26,338 bases of DNA from JAOZHU01 sp964506435 (lineage in GTDB: Archaea > Thermoproteota > Bathyarchaeia > Bathyarchaeales > Bathycorpusculaceae). Numbering within the stretch: the stretch's first letter is position 1; each line of letters opens with the position of its first letter. Under the pieces are notes generated by a model. It saw only the letters and a program-made list of their open reading frames with translations. It was not told where the DNA came from and did no database searches. Both the position numbers and the translations under genes were made by a program. The stretch lies in NCBI GenBank assembly GCA_964506435.1, contig CAZDLK010000028.1, positions 1 to 26,338 on the forward strand. Direction: 5' to 3'. Below are positions 9,491-17,070 of this stretch, piece by piece.

Positions 9491-9499
9491 TTTTCTTTT

Positions 9500-9545
9500 C
9501 TCCTTTAATTGTTAGCGATATTTCTACCGCTAATTATTTTAATAG
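9500..9545 (-). promoter_or_regulatory. Promoter and ribosome site of the PQQ-like gene
   Basis: On the minus strand, a TATA-like CTATTAAAATAATTA at 9531-9545 is followed by a short dyad (TAGCG/CGCTA, 9512-9532) and by AAAGGAG at 9500-9506. The spacing fits transcription starting just upstream of the ribosome site. The dyad could be an operator but is short. Confidence 0.4.
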
Positions 9546-9608
9546 TATGCAGAAGTTTATAATGCTTATGGAGAAAGCAAACATCAAAGTTTGACCCGTG
9601 TTTGTTCC

Positions 9609-9647
9609 AAAATGATGGATTGGCGGTGTCGAGAGCAGGGTTTGAAC
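9609..9647 (-). repeat. Degenerate tRNA-Phe 3'-end copy (candidate attachment site 1)
   Basis: On the minus strand, GTTCAAACCCTGCTCTCGAC is followed by ACCG and a downstream flank ending in CATCATTTTGGAAC. It matches the 3' part and flank of tRNA-Phe at 17054-17094 with scattered changes. The T-stem partner and the rest of the tRNA are missing, so it is not a functional tRNA. Confidence 0.6.
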
Positions 9648-9917
9648 TTCAGACTCGCGTCGGACTCGCCAACGATGCGTTTTTCTCCACAGTCTCCATC
9701 CCCCTTTTTCCTCTTGATCTGCATTTCAGATTCGAAGTAGTATGAGTATGTCTGTGACTTCAACGAGACCCATTTTTCACAAAAACGCAAATAGATCATA
9801 TACAAAAATGTAACTTGAAGGAATTGCGTTGGACCACTGAGAATTGCTGCAACAGGAAAAATCAAAGCCTACGAAGACGCATAGAATATTTGCTAGCCAG
9901 AACCCAAGGCTGAAGCT
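9648..9917. other. Intergenic stretch, no gene seen
   Basis: The 270 bases between the first tRNA-like relic and the TPR gene have only frames that read through the relic. Nothing with a ribosome site, family motif or stable fold was recognised. It may be eroded element sequence. Confidence 0.4.
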
Positions 9918-11219
9918 TTATGCCATAAGTATGGCTCCATAGCGCGCTACCTGTGGTGTATTAGAATCAACTTCCAGTTTTTCCGAAATCTCAGTCAGCA
10001 ACTTGTGGCATTCCTGCTGGTTTTTGCAGGCTTGCAGCTGCTTGCGCTCAGAACCTAGAAGAGACGGATCTGATCCGCCGCTCACTAGAACTTGGAAGTG
10101 CAGGTTTTCCTTTTTGCTGCATAATTGGGAGTTGTATACCTTGTTTATGTAACTGGAAGTATAAGCACCGACCAAAAAAACTGCAACACGCCTTCCATTA
10201 TCAAGCTTGTCACATAGCTCCATTAATTCATCCCCGCGAGGCTCCCGCGGATAATTGGACACGATAATAACTTTGCTTCCTTGCTGGTTCCTCCACATTG
10301 TCGTTTCATTGACCAACCAAGAGTAACTACAATTGTTATTCCACCGCACAACGTAACTCTCCTCAAGATGACTTGCCTGCTCTACAAATGGACTGGCAAA
10401 CCTTTCCCAACCAGCAGCAACCAGTACACGGTCTGGAGAATTGGCATTTATCACATTTATGATGTGGTCTCGTATCTCCTGTTCTGAACCAAAAAACAGC
10501 ATATTAACATCTCCATTTGACCACGAACTGTCTGCTTCAGATTTTAAAACGTTTTTTGCACCAGACAACTCCGAACGTTCAGGAATAACTTTGGTAGGTG
10601 CAACTTGTTTCTGACCTTCAGTTTTCGGGGGGGTCAAAAGCTTGCTGATCTCTGCTATTTTCTTTATAGCCCAGTCATTACTGGAATTTAGTTCAGCAGA
10701 CTTTTGATAGCAAGCTAAAGCTTCCGTGAAGCGATAAAGCCTCTCCAAGCATAGTCCTTTGTTATACCAAGAGACAGAATCTTGCGGGTCAATCTGCAAT
10801 GCCTTATCAAAACTATTAATCGCCGCCTCAAACCGGTTCAAGTCAATGAAAGCAAGGCCTTGATAAACCCAAACTGCATTCACATTCGGGTTAATCTGGA
10901 TAGCATTGTTGTAACATAATATGGCTTCTTCGAGCCGTCCAAGCTTTCGCAGGCTACCAGCCTTGTTAAAGTGTGGGTTCTGAGAGTTAGGGTTAATCGC
11001 AATGGCCTTGTTGAAGCATTCTATAGCCTCCTCAAAACGGTTGAGCATGAAAAAACCAAGCCCTTTATTGTTCCAAGCGTCAACATAATTCGGATTTAAG
11101 CGCAACGCTTCAGTATAACAATTTATCGAATCTAAATAGTTGCCTTTTTCATAAAGCGAAAAACCCTTGTTAAACCAGAAAGTAACATCATTATTGCTAC
11201 TGTCTGATGCACTCAGCAT
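9918..11219 (-). CDS. TPR-repeat protein with an unrecognised C-terminal domain
   Basis: The protein has 433 residues. Five consecutive tetratricopeptide repeats occupy about 9-180, each of 34 residues with the W/Y-x2-(N/Q)-KG and A-x3-(Y/F)-x-KA-(I/L)-x-(L/I)-(N/D)-P pattern (for example YNKGLCLERL and FNKAIAINPN). They form a protein-binding superhelix. A polar linker (about 190-225) leads to a separate alpha/beta domain, about 230-433, with strands such as DRVLVAAGW, KVIIVSNYP and RRVAVFLVG. I do not recognise this domain; it could be a Rossmann-like or nuclease-like fold, but no catalytic motif stands out. No signal peptide or membrane helix is present. It is the only intact gene inside candidate element A. 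Its leader contains an unusual repeated G4/C4 structure listed separately. Confidence 0.8.
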   Translation of the reverse strand: MLSASDSSNNDVTFWFNKGFSLYEKGNYLDSINCYTEALRLNPNYVDAWNNKGLGFFMLNRFEEAIECFNKAIAINPNSQNPHFNKAGSLRKLGRLEEAILCYNNAIQINPNVNAVWVYQGLAFIDLNRFEAAINSFDKALQIDPQDSVSWYNKGLCLERLYRFTEALACYQKSAELNSSNDWAIKKIAEISKLLTPPKTEGQKQVAPTKVIPERSELSGAKNVLKSEADSSWSNGDVNMLFFGSEQEIRDHIINVINANSPDRVLVAAGWERFASPFVEQASHLEESYVVRWNNNCSYSWLVNETTMWRNQQGSKVIIVSNYPREPRGDELMELCDKLDNGRRVAVFLVGAYTSSYINKVYNSQLCSKKENLHFQVLVSGGSDPSLLGSERKQLQACKNQQECHKLLTEISEKLEVDSNTPQVARYGAILMA

Positions 11220-11223
11220 GGAT

Positions 11224-11264
11224 CCCCTTTGAAACGAAGGGGCAAAACCCCTTCTTATAGTTTA
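11224..11264 (-). promoter_or_regulatory. Leader or operator of the TPR gene: three-part G4/C4 structure beside a TATA box
   Basis: Read on the minus strand: a TATA-like ACTATAAG (11255-11262), GAAGGGG (11248-11254), a loop TTTTG, CCCCTTC (11236-11242), then AAAGGGG (11224-11230) four bases before the ATG. The middle C-rich arm can pair with either G-rich arm, and the second G-rich arm is the likely ribosome site. If the TATA call is right, transcription starts near 11232 and the palindrome would act on DNA instead. Confidence 0.4.
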
Positions 11265-11285
11265 TGTTAAGTAACATAAGCAATA

Positions 11286-11566
11286 CCGATTCACCGCTTC
11301 CTAAGAATCACTTTTCCCACGCTAAGACACTGGAAAGCAACCATGGAATACGCTAAAACCAAAGACATGCTCCGCGTCATGCAAGTACTAGGCTACAAGA
11401 ACATCAAAAACACCTTACTATACACTCAGCTAATACATGCAGAGAAAGACGGCGAATTCACTTGCAAAGTAGCCAAAACATCCAAAGAAATCCAGAATTA
11501 ATAGAGCTAGGCTTCGAATACATATGCTCCAAGGGAGACCTAAAGTTCTTCAGGAAGCGAAAATGA
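11286..11566 (+). pseudogene. Tyrosine recombinase (archaeal integrase), C-terminal relic 1
   Basis: A broken C-terminal half of an archaeal XerD/SSV-type integrase. Codons from 11307 read ITFPTLRHWKATMEYAKTKD, then MLGYK-like MQVLGYKNIKNTLLYTQL with the nucleophilic Tyr. It continues to FTCKVAKTSKEIQ, where a stop and frameshift occur at about 11500. The other frame resumes as IELGFEYICSKGDLKFFRKRK and a true stop at 11564. The catalytic H-x-x-R box has Pro in place of His (FPTLRHW). The N-terminal domain is absent. Recombinases of this type insert an element into a tRNA 3' end. Here the relic ends about 20 bases from a tRNA-Phe 3'-end copy, as expected when the attachment site lies beside the integrase gene. 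The call rests on the linear order of these motifs and is firm. Confidence 0.8.
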
Positions 11567-11586
11567 AAATGTCGCGGGCTTATGGG

Positions 11587-11623
11587 AAAATGATGTTGTG
11601 GTGCCGAGGGCAAGGTTTGAACC
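11587..11623 (-). repeat. Degenerate tRNA-Phe 3'-end copy (candidate attachment site 2)
   Basis: Nearly identical to the intact tRNA-Phe 3' end and flank at 17058-17094: one base is missing and one changed over 38 positions. The rest of the tRNA body is missing. The similarity also continues leftward into the recombinase C-terminal codons (FFRKRK, then TGTCGC-like), so the whole int-att junction is duplicated. Confidence 0.7.
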
Positions 11624-11917
11624 CCGGACCAATGGAGATATCACCACCGATTTTCACGCAAACTCCCTTTTTTAACAGTACTTTTTGAAACATTGTTAAA
11701 GCAGTAGACGAAACTGGCTCAAAATTTTGATAAAAAAGGAGTTGCAACAGCTTTTTTTCGTGTACAAAAGAAAGGCAAAAAGAGAAACAGAAAAGGGCAT
11801 GTTCATGCTGTGGGGGATGGTTGTGTTCATACAAAACGGTGTTACAGTTGCAGACCGCCATAGTTTTCTTGAAAAAAGATAAGTAACAGAATAAGCATTG
11901 AACCTTTGAGGGCTATT
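11624..11917. other. Intergenic stretch between recombinase relic and DUF3795 gene
   Basis: T-rich DNA with no supported gene. A frame on the minus strand reads back through the tRNA relic and is taken as chance. A GAGG ribosome site at 11908-11911 belongs to the next gene. Confidence 0.4.
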
Positions 11918-12328
11918 ATGGGTGAAGATTCTGGTTTGATGCCTGTTTCTCGTTGTGGAGTTAACTGTGGCTTGTGTGTTGGCTTTTTTGGCTATAATCT
12001 GGATGGAACAAAAAAGGATGCACCATGTGGTGGTTGCCGAACCCATGAAGATGTTTGCGGGTTTGTGAAAAATAACTGTAAAAAGCTCGCACCAAAAAGT
12101 GAAATCGCATACTGTTTTGAGTGCTCAGATTTTCCCTGTGAAAATATGCAAAAAGCCGACAAACACTACAGCCAAAAATACGACGCAAGCTTAATCGAAA
12201 ACTTGACGTACATCAAAACAAACGGATTTGAAGCTTTCACCAAACGGGAAAAACAAAAATGGAAATGTCCAACCTGCGGTGGAGTAATTTGCATCCACAC
12301 TAAACGATGTTACACATGTAACCCGTAG
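11918..12328 (+). CDS. DUF3795 cysteine-rich protein
   Basis: The protein has 136 residues and is rich in cysteine. RCGVNCGLC at about 7-15, then CGGC, CGF, YCFECSDFPCENM, and a closing CPTCGG...CIHTKRCYTC. The spaced CGxxCGxC and ECxxFPC blocks are typical of the DUF3795 family, small proteins thought to bind metal ions. Zinc or iron-sulfur binding is likely from the cysteine pairs, but no activity is known. The start is ATG 11918 with GAGG seven bases before it. An in-frame TTG at 11906 is possible but would place that site inside the gene. It is convergent with the isochorismatase gene and lies in candidate element B. Confidence 0.8.
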   Translation: MGEDSGLMPVSRCGVNCGLCVGFFGYNLDGTKKDAPCGGCRTHEDVCGFVKNNCKKLAPKSEIAYCFECSDFPCENMQKADKHYSQKYDASLIENLTYIKTNGFEAFTKREKQKWKCPTCGGVICIHTKRCYTCNP

Positions 12329-12392
12329 TGAACATCCAAGCCTGCACCTAAACGCTCCTGAAGCAAAACTGTTTCTGCATTTTCATCTTTAA

Positions 12393-12911
12393 TTAGAATA
12401 CCGTTCTCGTGTCTTGTTCTAGAATTTGGGCTATTGCCCGAAGACTTAAAGTGTCACAAATTTTTTCAACTATCTGAACCGATTCTTCATCTTTTCCTGC
12501 TATTGCCCCTCTTACTAAGTAAGGGTTAATGTCTCGGTCGTATGCACCAAAATATGTGGCTAAAACACAATGCAACGCACTGAGACCAACAAGAATCACT
12601 GTGTCGCATTGTTTGTCTCGCACCAGTTTTTCCAGTTCAGTTTTGTTGAAAGCGTTTTGATGAGTCTTTACCACTTTGGAGTCAGTTGATTTTACTTCTA
12701 TGTTAGAAAAAAGTTCAAACCCCTTTTTTCCGGGTTCGATTCCTTTTTCTGGACAAGACTGGCAAGTGAATATTATTGGAGCCCCTGCTCGTCGAAATAT
12801 GGAAATCGCTGTAATCATGTTGTTGACGTGCTCATGCACTGAATTTTTTAGGCTTTCAGATAATTCCAGCCACCCATTTTGTGGGTCAATTACTACTAGC
12901 ACTGGTTTCAT
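12393..12911 (-). CDS. Isochorismatase-family cysteine hydrolase
   Basis: The protein has 172 residues with the alpha/beta fold of the isochorismatase-like hydrolases. The catalytic triad is visible: Asp9 in VVIDPQNGW, Lys82 in VVKTHQNAF, and Cys115 in LVGLSALHCVLAT. The glycine and backbone features around the active-site Cys also fit. The family hydrolyses amides or ethers such as nicotinamide, ureidoacrylate or isochorismate; the specific substrate cannot be read here. It is cytoplasmic, with no signal. It lies 87 bases downstream of cobN on the same strand and may be co-transcribed with it. There is no strong ribosome site before ATG 12911. Family call firm, substrate unknown. Confidence 0.88.
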   Translation of the reverse strand: MKPVLVVIDPQNGWLELSESLKNSVHEHVNNMITAISIFRRAGAPIIFTCQSCPEKGIEPGKKGFELFSNIEVKSTDSKVVKTHQNAFNKTELEKLVRDKQCDTVILVGLSALHCVLATYFGAYDRDINPYLVRGAIAGKDEESVQIVEKICDTLSLRAIAQILEQDTRTVF

Positions 12912-12998
12912 GTTACGTTACTCCAGTTGGTTAACTAATAACAAGTTCCAACCTCAAACAGGAACAGTTTCTGTATTGAGGCTTTGGATTCTGTTTTT

Positions 12999-15900
12999 TC
13001 ATTGTTTTTTCCCCTTTGGTTTAGTTTTTTCGTTTTTTTCTTCTAAAAGGGCGTCGACGTTCAGGTAAATTTGTTGTAGCTCTTTTTTCATTTCTTCTGT
13101 TGCGTTCCACATGTTGCGTTGAATAGCTTCCAAAAGCCGCTCAGCCATATTCTGTAAGGCATAAGGATTAACGTCCTTTAGCCATTCTTGCATTTCTTTG
13201 TCTAGAACGAATTTTTCTGCTAAATCCTCGTACATCCAGTCTTCGATGACTTCTGCGGTTGCGTCCCAACCCAAAACGTAATCCATCTGTTCCGAGAACT
13301 GTGCCGCTCCGTGGTATCCGTGCTTTTTCAAGCCTTCAATCCATTTAGGATTGACTAGCCGAGCACGGAAACAATATTTGATTTCTTCAGCAGTGGTTCT
13401 GATTTTCACTCGGTCGGGGTCAGAGCTGTCCCCATAAAATGAGCGCGGGGCTTCTCCTTTGATTGTTTTTATGGCTACGTCCATTCCAGCATGATACGAG
13501 TAAGTGTCGTCAAGTTGCAGTGCATCGTATTCGCGGGTGTCCATGTTCTTCACGGTCAGGTCAACTGTTGCCAGTCTGCGTTCGAACTGTTCACGGGAAC
13601 TAAGGCCAAAGTTTTTCTTGCTGTAAACATAACAGCCCCAATCAATGTAGATTTTTGCTAGGTCACTTTGGTCTTTCCAGTTTTTGGATTCAATCGCATG
13701 GTTAACTCCTGAACCATAACCGCCTGGCATGTCGCCAAAGATTCTGAAACAAGCTTCTTCTCTTGCTTTTTTTGCATCTACTCCTTCTTTTACCCGTTCT
13801 GCGACTTCAGATTCGACATGTTTTACTATGTAGTTTTTGTCAGATTTTTCCTTGAGACTAGCAACCAAAGCAACTGCATCGTCAAGGAGGTGAACAATGT
13901 TGGGGAAGTTATCCCTGAACAAGCCGCTTATGCGGACTGTTACGTCAATTCTTGGTCGCCGTAGTTCTTCAAGGGGGATTGGTTCAATGCCTGTAACTCG
14001 TCCGCTTGATTCTTCCCAGACTGGTTTCAGTCCCATCAAGTACAGGATTTCTGCTACGTCGTCTCCATTGGTTCGCATGCAGTCCGTTGCCCAGACAACA
14101 ATGGCAACTGTTTCAGGGTATTTCCCTTCTTCTTCCATGTAACGTTTCAGTAGTGCATCTCCTAACTCCCTGCCAATTTTCCATGCAGCTGTTGAGGGAA
14201 CACACCTTGGGTCAATAGAGTAGAAATTGCGTCCAGTGGGCAAAACGTCAGCGTTTCCTCGTGTCGGCGCCCCTGACGGCCCAGGAGGAATGTATTCACA
14301 GGCACAACACGCAAGACTGTTTGTTATTTCGTCGGTTGTCGCGTTTAAGGCTGGAACAAGAAAACTAGAAATATACGCTAGACATTTTCGAAGCTTAAAG
14401 CTAGTTCCACCAAGAACTTCCTTTAGTATGCCGTCGATGCTTTCTTGGTTAAAGTCTGCAGCGTGATATTTTTCCATCAGTTCAAGGGCAAGAAGATGCA
14501 AGTCGTTGATTACATCGCCGTTGATTCTTCCATCAGCACGCAATTTGCCTCTGTTTGCCGACAAAGCGTTGTAGTCGTAGCCTTTCAGTTCTGCAATGGA
14601 TTCTCGTAAAGAGGGTACACCGCCATTGTTCAGGCGAGTTAATGCAACTAGAAACTCTTCTAACGCAGAACCCGTTGGGGGTTCACCCATTATGTGTATG
14701 CCGTCGCAAATCTGGGTGTCTGACAGCTCATTTAAGTAACCATGGAGGCGCTCCAAAAACCCATCAAAATCTGCAAAAGCCTCCTTGGGTGTGACGTCAA
14801 GGTCACGGTCCAAATTGGCAGCAACTACTTTGTCCAGGATCATTTTTGTCAATATTTTTACTTTGCCGGGGTCAGAAATTTTGGCGCGGTAATACTCGTT
14901 TAGCTGTACTTGAATTTTTGCTAGTTCTTCGTAGCTGTCTGCGTTGTGCATTACTGGAATATTGTAGTCAACAATGCAGCAGTAACTTCTGCGTTTTGCT
15001 CCAGTGCCTTCTCCGGGGTCGTCAATAAGGTAAGGGTAAACGTTAGGCAAATCAGAGATTATTATGTCAGGGAAACAAGAGTTAGACAATCCAACAGATT
15101 TTCCCGGTAGCCATTCCATGGTGCCGTGTTTTCCAAAGTGTATGATTACATCAGCTTTGAAGACGTCTCGAATCCAACGATAATAACAATGATACTGGTA
15201 TGGTGGAGGAAGGTCGGGGCTGTGGTAAACTGATTCGGGGTCGGCTATGAATCCCCGAGTGGGTTGCAGGCCAATAAACAAGTTGCCGTTCAGTATTCCA
15301 GGAACCAACAGCGAGCCGTTATGGTTGAACAGTTTTCCCGGAGGGTTCCCCCACTGTTTTTTCAGTTTTTGCTGAACATCTGGAATCAACTCGTTAAACC
15401 ATTCGGTATATTGTGAACCTGAAACTTTGTCCACTGTTCGTTCTGCCAGTTCGTCAGGACTTGACCACCGTTGGTCGTTGGTCAGTCCGCTGATTACGGT
15501 GTCCATTAGTTCTTGACCGTCTTTAGGAACAAAATCCAATTTGTAGCCTTGTTTTTTCATTTCGTTTAAGAAGTTCACTGCAGAAGCTGCACTATTTAGG
15601 CCTGCAGCATGGCCGATGTTGTCGTTTCGTGGGGGGTAATTGTGGAAAATTAGTGCGACTTTCTTTTTTTCTGGGGGAATATGGTGCAGTTTTGCCCATT
15701 TTATGCTTAGACGAGCTAGTTTGTCTACTCGTTCTGGAATTGGTTTGTGTGAAACGTCTCGGGTGCCTGTCACTTTGTCTGCTGCGGATACGCACTTTGC
15801 TGCAATGGGCACCGTGATTATCATGCCGTCAAATTCAGGCATTGCTACGTTCCAAGCTACTTCCGTGAAGTTTAGTCCCAGAAGGCTGTTGTTCCATTCT

Positions 15901-16748
15901 TCAAAAGTGTTGTATGTTGCAATCGCTTTTAGAATGGGTACTCCAAGTTGACTAAGCAAATCATTAAGGGGCTCCGAGCCCATAAACGCAATGAGAGAAT
16001 GGGCAAGGGCGCTGATTACCACGTCAACGAAGGTTTTTCCGTCTTTGATGAAATAGTTTTCAACTGCCCACCTGAAAGTTTTGGCTTTGCGGTGAATCCC
16101 AGAAAAGAACATGACATACGCGTTTGCTTCGTTGCGTTCAATGGCTTCTACTAAGGCTTTCACATAGGCTTCGTCTCCGCTTTTTTCTGGGTTACGATTA
16201 ATCATAATGCCTACAGTTGGTCTGCCTGCAACGAACTTCTTTTCAATGTACTCGTTTAGTGTCTCCATGTACCCAAATTGTGGGTGATAAATTCCTTCCA
16301 AAGGCAGCTGTTTAGGGGGGATAACGTCATAGTTTTTGCCGTCGTAACGGTTTGCCAGAAACAGCAGAAGGTTTTCGATGTTTTCCTCTCCGCCGCATTT
16401 GATGTATTCATGGATTGTTTGGTAATCGTTTTTGTCAACAGTTGAAAGACCTACAAGTTCTTGGTCAACTTGAACTGCTGAAGCAAAAACAGGCACCTTT
16501 GATTCTCGTATGGCAGCCATTACGCGGTCAAAATCTTTGAAGGCTTTTCTGCCTCCCATAATGTGCATGACGGCAACCTGAGAGTTCTTGATGAAGTCAA
16601 TGAACTCTTTTAGGCATTTTTGGTCCTCCAAGTCGTCCACACAACGGGGACAAACTTGGATTGTTGCGTTTTTCTTTTTGTTTAGACTTTTAACAGCCAT
16701 GGTAACTAACGAAGTTTCGTTAGAGAGTACGATTAATGCGATTTTCAT
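12999..16748 (-). CDS. cobN: Cobaltochelatase subunit CobN (magnesium chelatase H-like)
   Basis: The protein has 1249 residues, the normal size for a CobN/ChlH large subunit. It binds the corrin or porphyrin ring and inserts the metal, with an AAA+ ChlI/ChlD-type or CobST partner that is not in this window. Signature blocks include KHGTMEWLPGK followed by SVGLSNSCFPD near residues 540-555, then YLIDDPGEGTGAKRRSYCC, PTGRNFYSIDPR and VVWATDCMRTNGDD. The N-terminus (MKIALIVLSNETSLVTMAVK) is typical of CobN. Cobalt insertion for cobamide synthesis is the most likely role; nickel or magnesium chelation by paralogues is a lesser possibility. The reading frame is intact, in contrast with the broken recombinase next to it. 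The last residues are lysine-rich (KPKGKKQ). GAGG lies about 11 bases before the ATG. Confidence 0.93.
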   Translation of the reverse strand: MKIALIVLSNETSLVTMAVKSLNKKKNATIQVCPRCVDDLEDQKCLKEFIDFIKNSQVAVMHIMGGRKAFKDFDRVMAAIRESKVPVFASAVQVDQELVGLSTVDKNDYQTIHEYIKCGGEENIENLLLFLANRYDGKNYDVIPPKQLPLEGIYHPQFGYMETLNEYIEKKFVAGRPTVGIMINRNPEKSGDEAYVKALVEAIERNEANAYVMFFSGIHRKAKTFRWAVENYFIKDGKTFVDVVISALAHSLIAFMGSEPLNDLLSQLGVPILKAIATYNTFEEWNNSLLGLNFTEVAWNVAMPEFDGMIITVPIAAKCVSAADKVTGTRDVSHKPIPERVDKLARLSIKWAKLHHIPPEKKKVALIFHNYPPRNDNIGHAAGLNSAASAVNFLNEMKKQGYKLDFVPKDGQELMDTVISGLTNDQRWSSPDELAERTVDKVSGSQYTEWFNELIPDVQQKLKKQWGNPPGKLFNHNGSLLVPGILNGNLFIGLQPTRGFIADPESVYHSPDLPPPYQYHCYYRWIRDVFKADVIIHFGKHGTMEWLPGKSVGLSNSCFPDIIISDLPNVYPYLIDDPGEGTGAKRRSYCCIVDYNIPVMHNADSYEELAKIQVQLNEYYRAKISDPGKVKILTKMILDKVVAANLDRDLDVTPKEAFADFDGFLERLHGYLNELSDTQICDGIHIMGEPPTGSALEEFLVALTRLNNGGVPSLRESIAELKGYDYNALSANRGKLRADGRINGDVINDLHLLALELMEKYHAADFNQESIDGILKEVLGGTSFKLRKCLAYISSFLVPALNATTDEITNSLACCACEYIPPGPSGAPTRGNADVLPTGRNFYSIDPRCVPSTAAWKIGRELGDALLKRYMEEEGKYPETVAIVVWATDCMRTNGDDVAEILYLMGLKPVWEESSGRVTGIEPIPLEELRRPRIDVTVRISGLFRDNFPNIVHLLDDAVALVASLKEKSDKNYIVKHVESEVAERVKEGVDAKKAREEACFRIFGDMPGGYGSGVNHAIESKNWKDQSDLAKIYIDWGCYVYSKKNFGLSSREQFERRLATVDLTVKNMDTREYDALQLDDTYSYHAGMDVAIKTIKGEAPRSFYGDSSDPDRVKIRTTAEEIKYCFRARLVNPKWIEGLKKHGYHGAAQFSEQMDYVLGWDATAEVIEDWMYEDLAEKFVLDKEMQEWLKDVNPYALQNMAERLLEAIQRNMWNATEEMKKELQQIYLNVDALLEEKNEKTKPKGKKQ

Positions 16749-16766
16749 TGAGCTACAGCCTCTGCA

Positions 16767-16797
16767 TAGTTGGATTATCCATCCAATTATATATTGC
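16767..16797 (-). promoter_or_regulatory. cobN promoter with overlapping dyad, candidate operator
   Basis: On the minus strand a TATA box, AATATATAA (about 16787-16796), is followed by TTGGAT-GGATA-ATCCAA (16770-16786), a perfect 6+6 inverted repeat. A second, nested palindrome GGATAATCC occupies 16772-16780. The dyad fills the space between the TATA box and the expected start near 16767, where a repressor would block polymerase. The metal or cobamide signal is unknown. Confidence 0.45.
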
Positions 16798-16835
16798 TTA
16801 GTTCAATAAACGTTGACAAGAGGTTGAATAACACA

Positions 16836-17037
16836 TCAAACTCCAACAGTCAAAACAAAAACTGGAATCCAAACTTAACCAAAATTCCCTCAAAAATAGC
16901 CCACAAACTAGCAAACCCACGACTCAAAAAAATAACCTTCTACACTCTATGCCACGGGGAAGCCAAGAACTCATAGAAAACGGATTTGAATACGCATGTA
17001 CCCTAGACGGCAACAATTCTTCAGGAAACGAAAATAA
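16836..17037 (+). pseudogene. Tyrosine recombinase, C-terminal relic 2
   Basis: A second decayed integrase end, directly left of the functional tRNA-Phe. It reads KIAHKLANPRLKKITFYTLC at about 16891-16950, equivalent to the NPRL-x-x-ITFHTLRHW region with His, Arg and Trp all lost. A deletion then removes the segment up to and including the nucleophilic Tyr. It resumes as LIENGFEYACTLDGNN and, after another shift, FFRKRK and a stop at 17035-17037. The C-terminal 100 bases and the flank match relic 1 at 11510-11590. It is non-functional. Its position, ending about 20 bases from the tRNA 3' end, matches relic 1 exactly, so both came from related elements using the same site. Confidence 0.75.
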
Positions 17038-17070
17038 TAGTGTCGCAGGTTTATTCCAAAATGATGTTGG

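Larger units (their letters stand above)
9609..11623. mobile_element. Candidate decayed integrative element A at tRNA-Phe
   Basis: The segment is bounded by two imperfect copies of the 3' end of the downstream tRNA-Phe gene (9609-9647 and 11587-11623). It carries a recombinase C-terminal relic hard against the right copy. A TPR gene is the only intact cargo. Integrated archaeal plasmids and viruses leave this arrangement: the tRNA 3' end is the attachment site and is duplicated on integration. No replication gene remains, so the element would be inactive. The boundary is inferred from the repeats only. Confidence 0.45.

Noticed and set aside
9600..9700. A full tRNA at the first relic
   Set aside because: The T-loop and 3' acceptor strand are present, but no D-arm, anticodon arm or matching 5' acceptor strand could be found upstream on the minus strand.
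9584..9865. A 93-codon frame on the minus strand
   Set aside because: Its C-terminal codons come from the tRNA-like relic (FKPCSRHR), which shows it is not a conserved protein.
11580..11861. A 93-codon frame on the minus strand
   Set aside because: It runs through the tRNA 3'-end copy, so its end is derived from tRNA sequence, and it has no ribosome site or motif.
12999..16748. Magnesium chelatase for chlorophyll synthesis (ChlH/BchH) in place of CobN
   Set aside because: Nothing else suggests phototrophy, and archaeal members of this size are normally assigned to cobamide or related tetrapyrrole metal insertion.
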